A stretch of 43,344 bases of DNA from Acidobacteriota bacterium. Lineage in GTDB: Bacteria; Acidobacteriota; Terriglobia; Acidiferrales; UBA7541. The notes under the pieces were generated by a model. It was not told the origin of the DNA. It did not search any database and saw only the letters and a list, made by a program, of their open reading frames with translations. The DNA is taken from the NCBI GenBank assembly GCA_003223215.1, contig QHYH01000126.1, positions 1 through 43,344 on the forward strand. Direction: 5' to 3'. Below are positions 42,186-43,344 of this stretch, piece after piece; positions within the stretch are counted from its first letter, which is position 1, and each line of letters starts with the position of its first letter. The translations under genes and the position numbers were made by a program.

Positions 42186-42536
42186 ATGTTATCTGACACG
42201 TTGTTTGAAGCCGTGCAAGGCATCTGTGACCAGTTGACGAATCCACCAGACTTCTACCAGGGCGAAGTACGGGAGCGCGCGGAAAAGTTGCTTGAGGAAA
42301 TAGACGCGCTTCGTGTTTCGCTCGACTGTCCGCCTCCCAATCCCTTACCACCGCGACGTTCGGCGAAACAGATTTTGCTCGTTTATGCCGCAAATCAGTT
42401 TGCGGAAATCGCACGAACGTACACGCCAGACACAGAAGAGTACAGGATGGCGGCGCGGAGTCTGCATCAAGCCGAAGAACAGGTCGACCAGACCGAACCG
42501 CTCATGCATAAGTTAAAAGCAGCGGAGTCGCTGTAA
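42186..42536 (+). CDS. Hypothetical protein (116 aa)
   Basis: The ATG at 42186 follows GGGAGAATAT. The protein is helical and charged (LFEAVQGICDQLTNPPDFYQ, RERAEKLLEEIDALRVSLDC, MAARSLHQAEEQVDQTEPL), with a Pro-rich hinge PPPNPLPPRR. No membrane segment or known motif is present. It stands alone between intergenic regions. Confidence 0.6.
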   Translation: MLSDTLFEAVQGICDQLTNPPDFYQGEVRERAEKLLEEIDALRVSLDCPPPNPLPPRRSAKQILLVYAANQFAEIARTYTPDTEEYRMAARSLHQAEEQVDQTEPLMHKLKAAESL

Positions 42537-42760
42537 AGGAAATCTTGCTCGACCGCGTGAGAAGCTAGGAATGCTTGCCTTGGATAGACGAGGGGTCGTC
42601 GCCGATGCGGTGTTCAAGGTCGCTGCAACGCTCCCGATGGAGAGGGTGCGAATAGGCGTCCAACGACAAGGACTGCGGTTCGACCTGAAGAAATTCATCT
42701 CGCGAGTTGCAGCGTCATAGTTCAGTGTGCTGTGTAAACGGGGTGGGAATTCGGCCGAAA

Positions 42761-42778
42761 AATACGAAAATCCGTATT
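42761..42778. promoter_or_regulatory. Palindrome upstream of the receiver-domain ORF
   Basis: AATACG (42761-42766), a 6-base spacer, CGTATT (42773-42778), followed by GTTTTTG. The dyad lies about 37 bases before the receiver ORF's ATG and is of a kind bound by response regulators. It could also be a weak hairpin terminator for the plus-strand hypothetical gene upstream. Confidence 0.35.
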
Positions 42779-42814
42779 GTTTTTGGCGACGAACGGTAGT
42801 AATTTGTCGCCCCC

Positions 42815-43207
42815 ATGACCAGCGCACACAGGCCCTGACTCCTTGTTATTGACGACCGTACCGCCGTGCGCGGTGCTATTCGGGAGTTCATCGAAGCCAC
42901 AACCTCCTACAAAGTGTGCGACGCGGTAGACAACGATGTGTCCGTGATCCACAAAGCGAGGGAGTCCCGCTGCGACCTTGTACTTCTCCATCTGGCGACG
43001 CCGCTACAGGATAGCCTGGTGACGGTGTCGGTTCTGCGCAGCAAGCTGCCCCATGTCAAGATCGTCGGCTTCAGCACTTTGTTGGTCGACACAGGAGACC
43101 TGCTGTCTCCAGCAAACGGGTTCGACGCAGTCCTCACTCGGCAAGACGGGCTATCGAAATTAGTGGAGACCCTGAAGGCGCTGATGCCCGAATCACCAGG
43201 AGCGTAA
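42815..43207 (+). pseudogene. Response-regulator receiver domain interrupted by TGA
   Basis: From ATG 42815 the frame reads seven residues (MTSAHRP), TGA (42836-42838), then a CheY-like receiver: LLVIDDRTAVRGAIREFIEA, CDLVLLHLATP, KIVGFST, and a final helix LSKLVETLKAL. CGA to TGA is the simplest explanation of the stop. Restart at GTG 42866 would lose the first beta strand and the acidic pair. The phospho-acceptor Asp is also His (VLLHLATP), and the conserved Lys is Arg (LTRQDG). It is therefore a non-phosphorylatable pseudo-receiver or a decayed gene. No output domain follows. Confidence 0.7.
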
Positions 43208-43344
43208 CCGTGGCGATGATCTGCGCTGCCTGGCCTTCACCTGGCCTGAAGTTCTAAGGGATTTTTCGGAGGGTACTAGGGTCTTTTGGGGATTGCGTCA
43301 CTCCGGGGAATCACCCCAATCTCTAAGAGTAGGCACGAACCCAG

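Noticed and set aside
1-43344. CRISPR arrays, rRNA or complete tRNA genes
   Set aside because: I looked for regularly spaced repeats and conserved RNA motifs on both strands and found none that hold up.

Overview
The window looks like chromosomal DNA of an Acidobacteriota (Terriglobia/Acidobacteriia-like) bacterium. The evidence is a roughly 1200-residue Oar-type TonB-dependent receptor with an N-terminal carboxypeptidase-regulatory domain, sulfatase-TPR proteins, a secreted amidohydrolase, an M28 peptidase, and several small secreted proteins of a type common in that phylum. This assignment is inference from protein style; no rRNA or tRNA is present to confirm it.

Left third (1-15.3 kb): a left-truncated ISAs1-family insertion sequence, whose transposase ORF carries a DruA (DUF4338) domain at its N-terminus and is split by what looks like a programmed -1 frameshift site. 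It is followed by scattered accessory genes: a Tat-exported TIM-barrel isomerase-like protein, a small two-gene secreted-protein unit, a DUF4440/SnoaL lipoprotein and a NIPSNAP-like protein. Next comes a patch of gene decay (6.8-9.05 kb) with a broken cytochrome c peroxidase-like gene, a Crp-like protein lacking its DNA-binding domain, a frameshifted AhpD-like gene and a transaldolase fragment. Then come an AbrB/PIN toxin-antitoxin pair, a secreted mono-haem protein, an M28 peptidase and an amidohydrolase.

Middle (15.5-27 kb): a strong sigma70-like promoter drives the TonB receptor. Its terminator hairpin overlaps the translation start of the next gene, a sulfatase-fold/TPR protein. Three alkaline-phosphatase-superfamily hydrolases lie here; the two sulfatase-like ones have Thr in place of the formylglycine Cys. 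After a secreted protein of unknown function come an ISKra4 transposase remnant, a DUF3892 gene and about 1 kb with little recognisable coding content.

Right (27.4-41.5 kb): a compact, same-strand conjugative type IV secretion operon in the order VirB2-B3-B4-X-B9-B10-B5-B6-B8-Y-wHTH-ORF-VirD4-B11-primase. Most junctions overlap or are very short. Its upstream region carries a perfect 13-bp inverted repeat whose copies are about 164 bp apart, plus another palindrome. No relaxase, integrase or VirB1 is visible, so the window probably holds the core of an integrative conjugative element or integrated plasmid whose mobilisation module is elsewhere or unrecognised. To its right are a TnpB remnant with its terminal hairpin, a hypothetical gene, and a response-regulator receiver ORF interrupted by an in-frame TGA and lacking the phospho-acceptor Asp.
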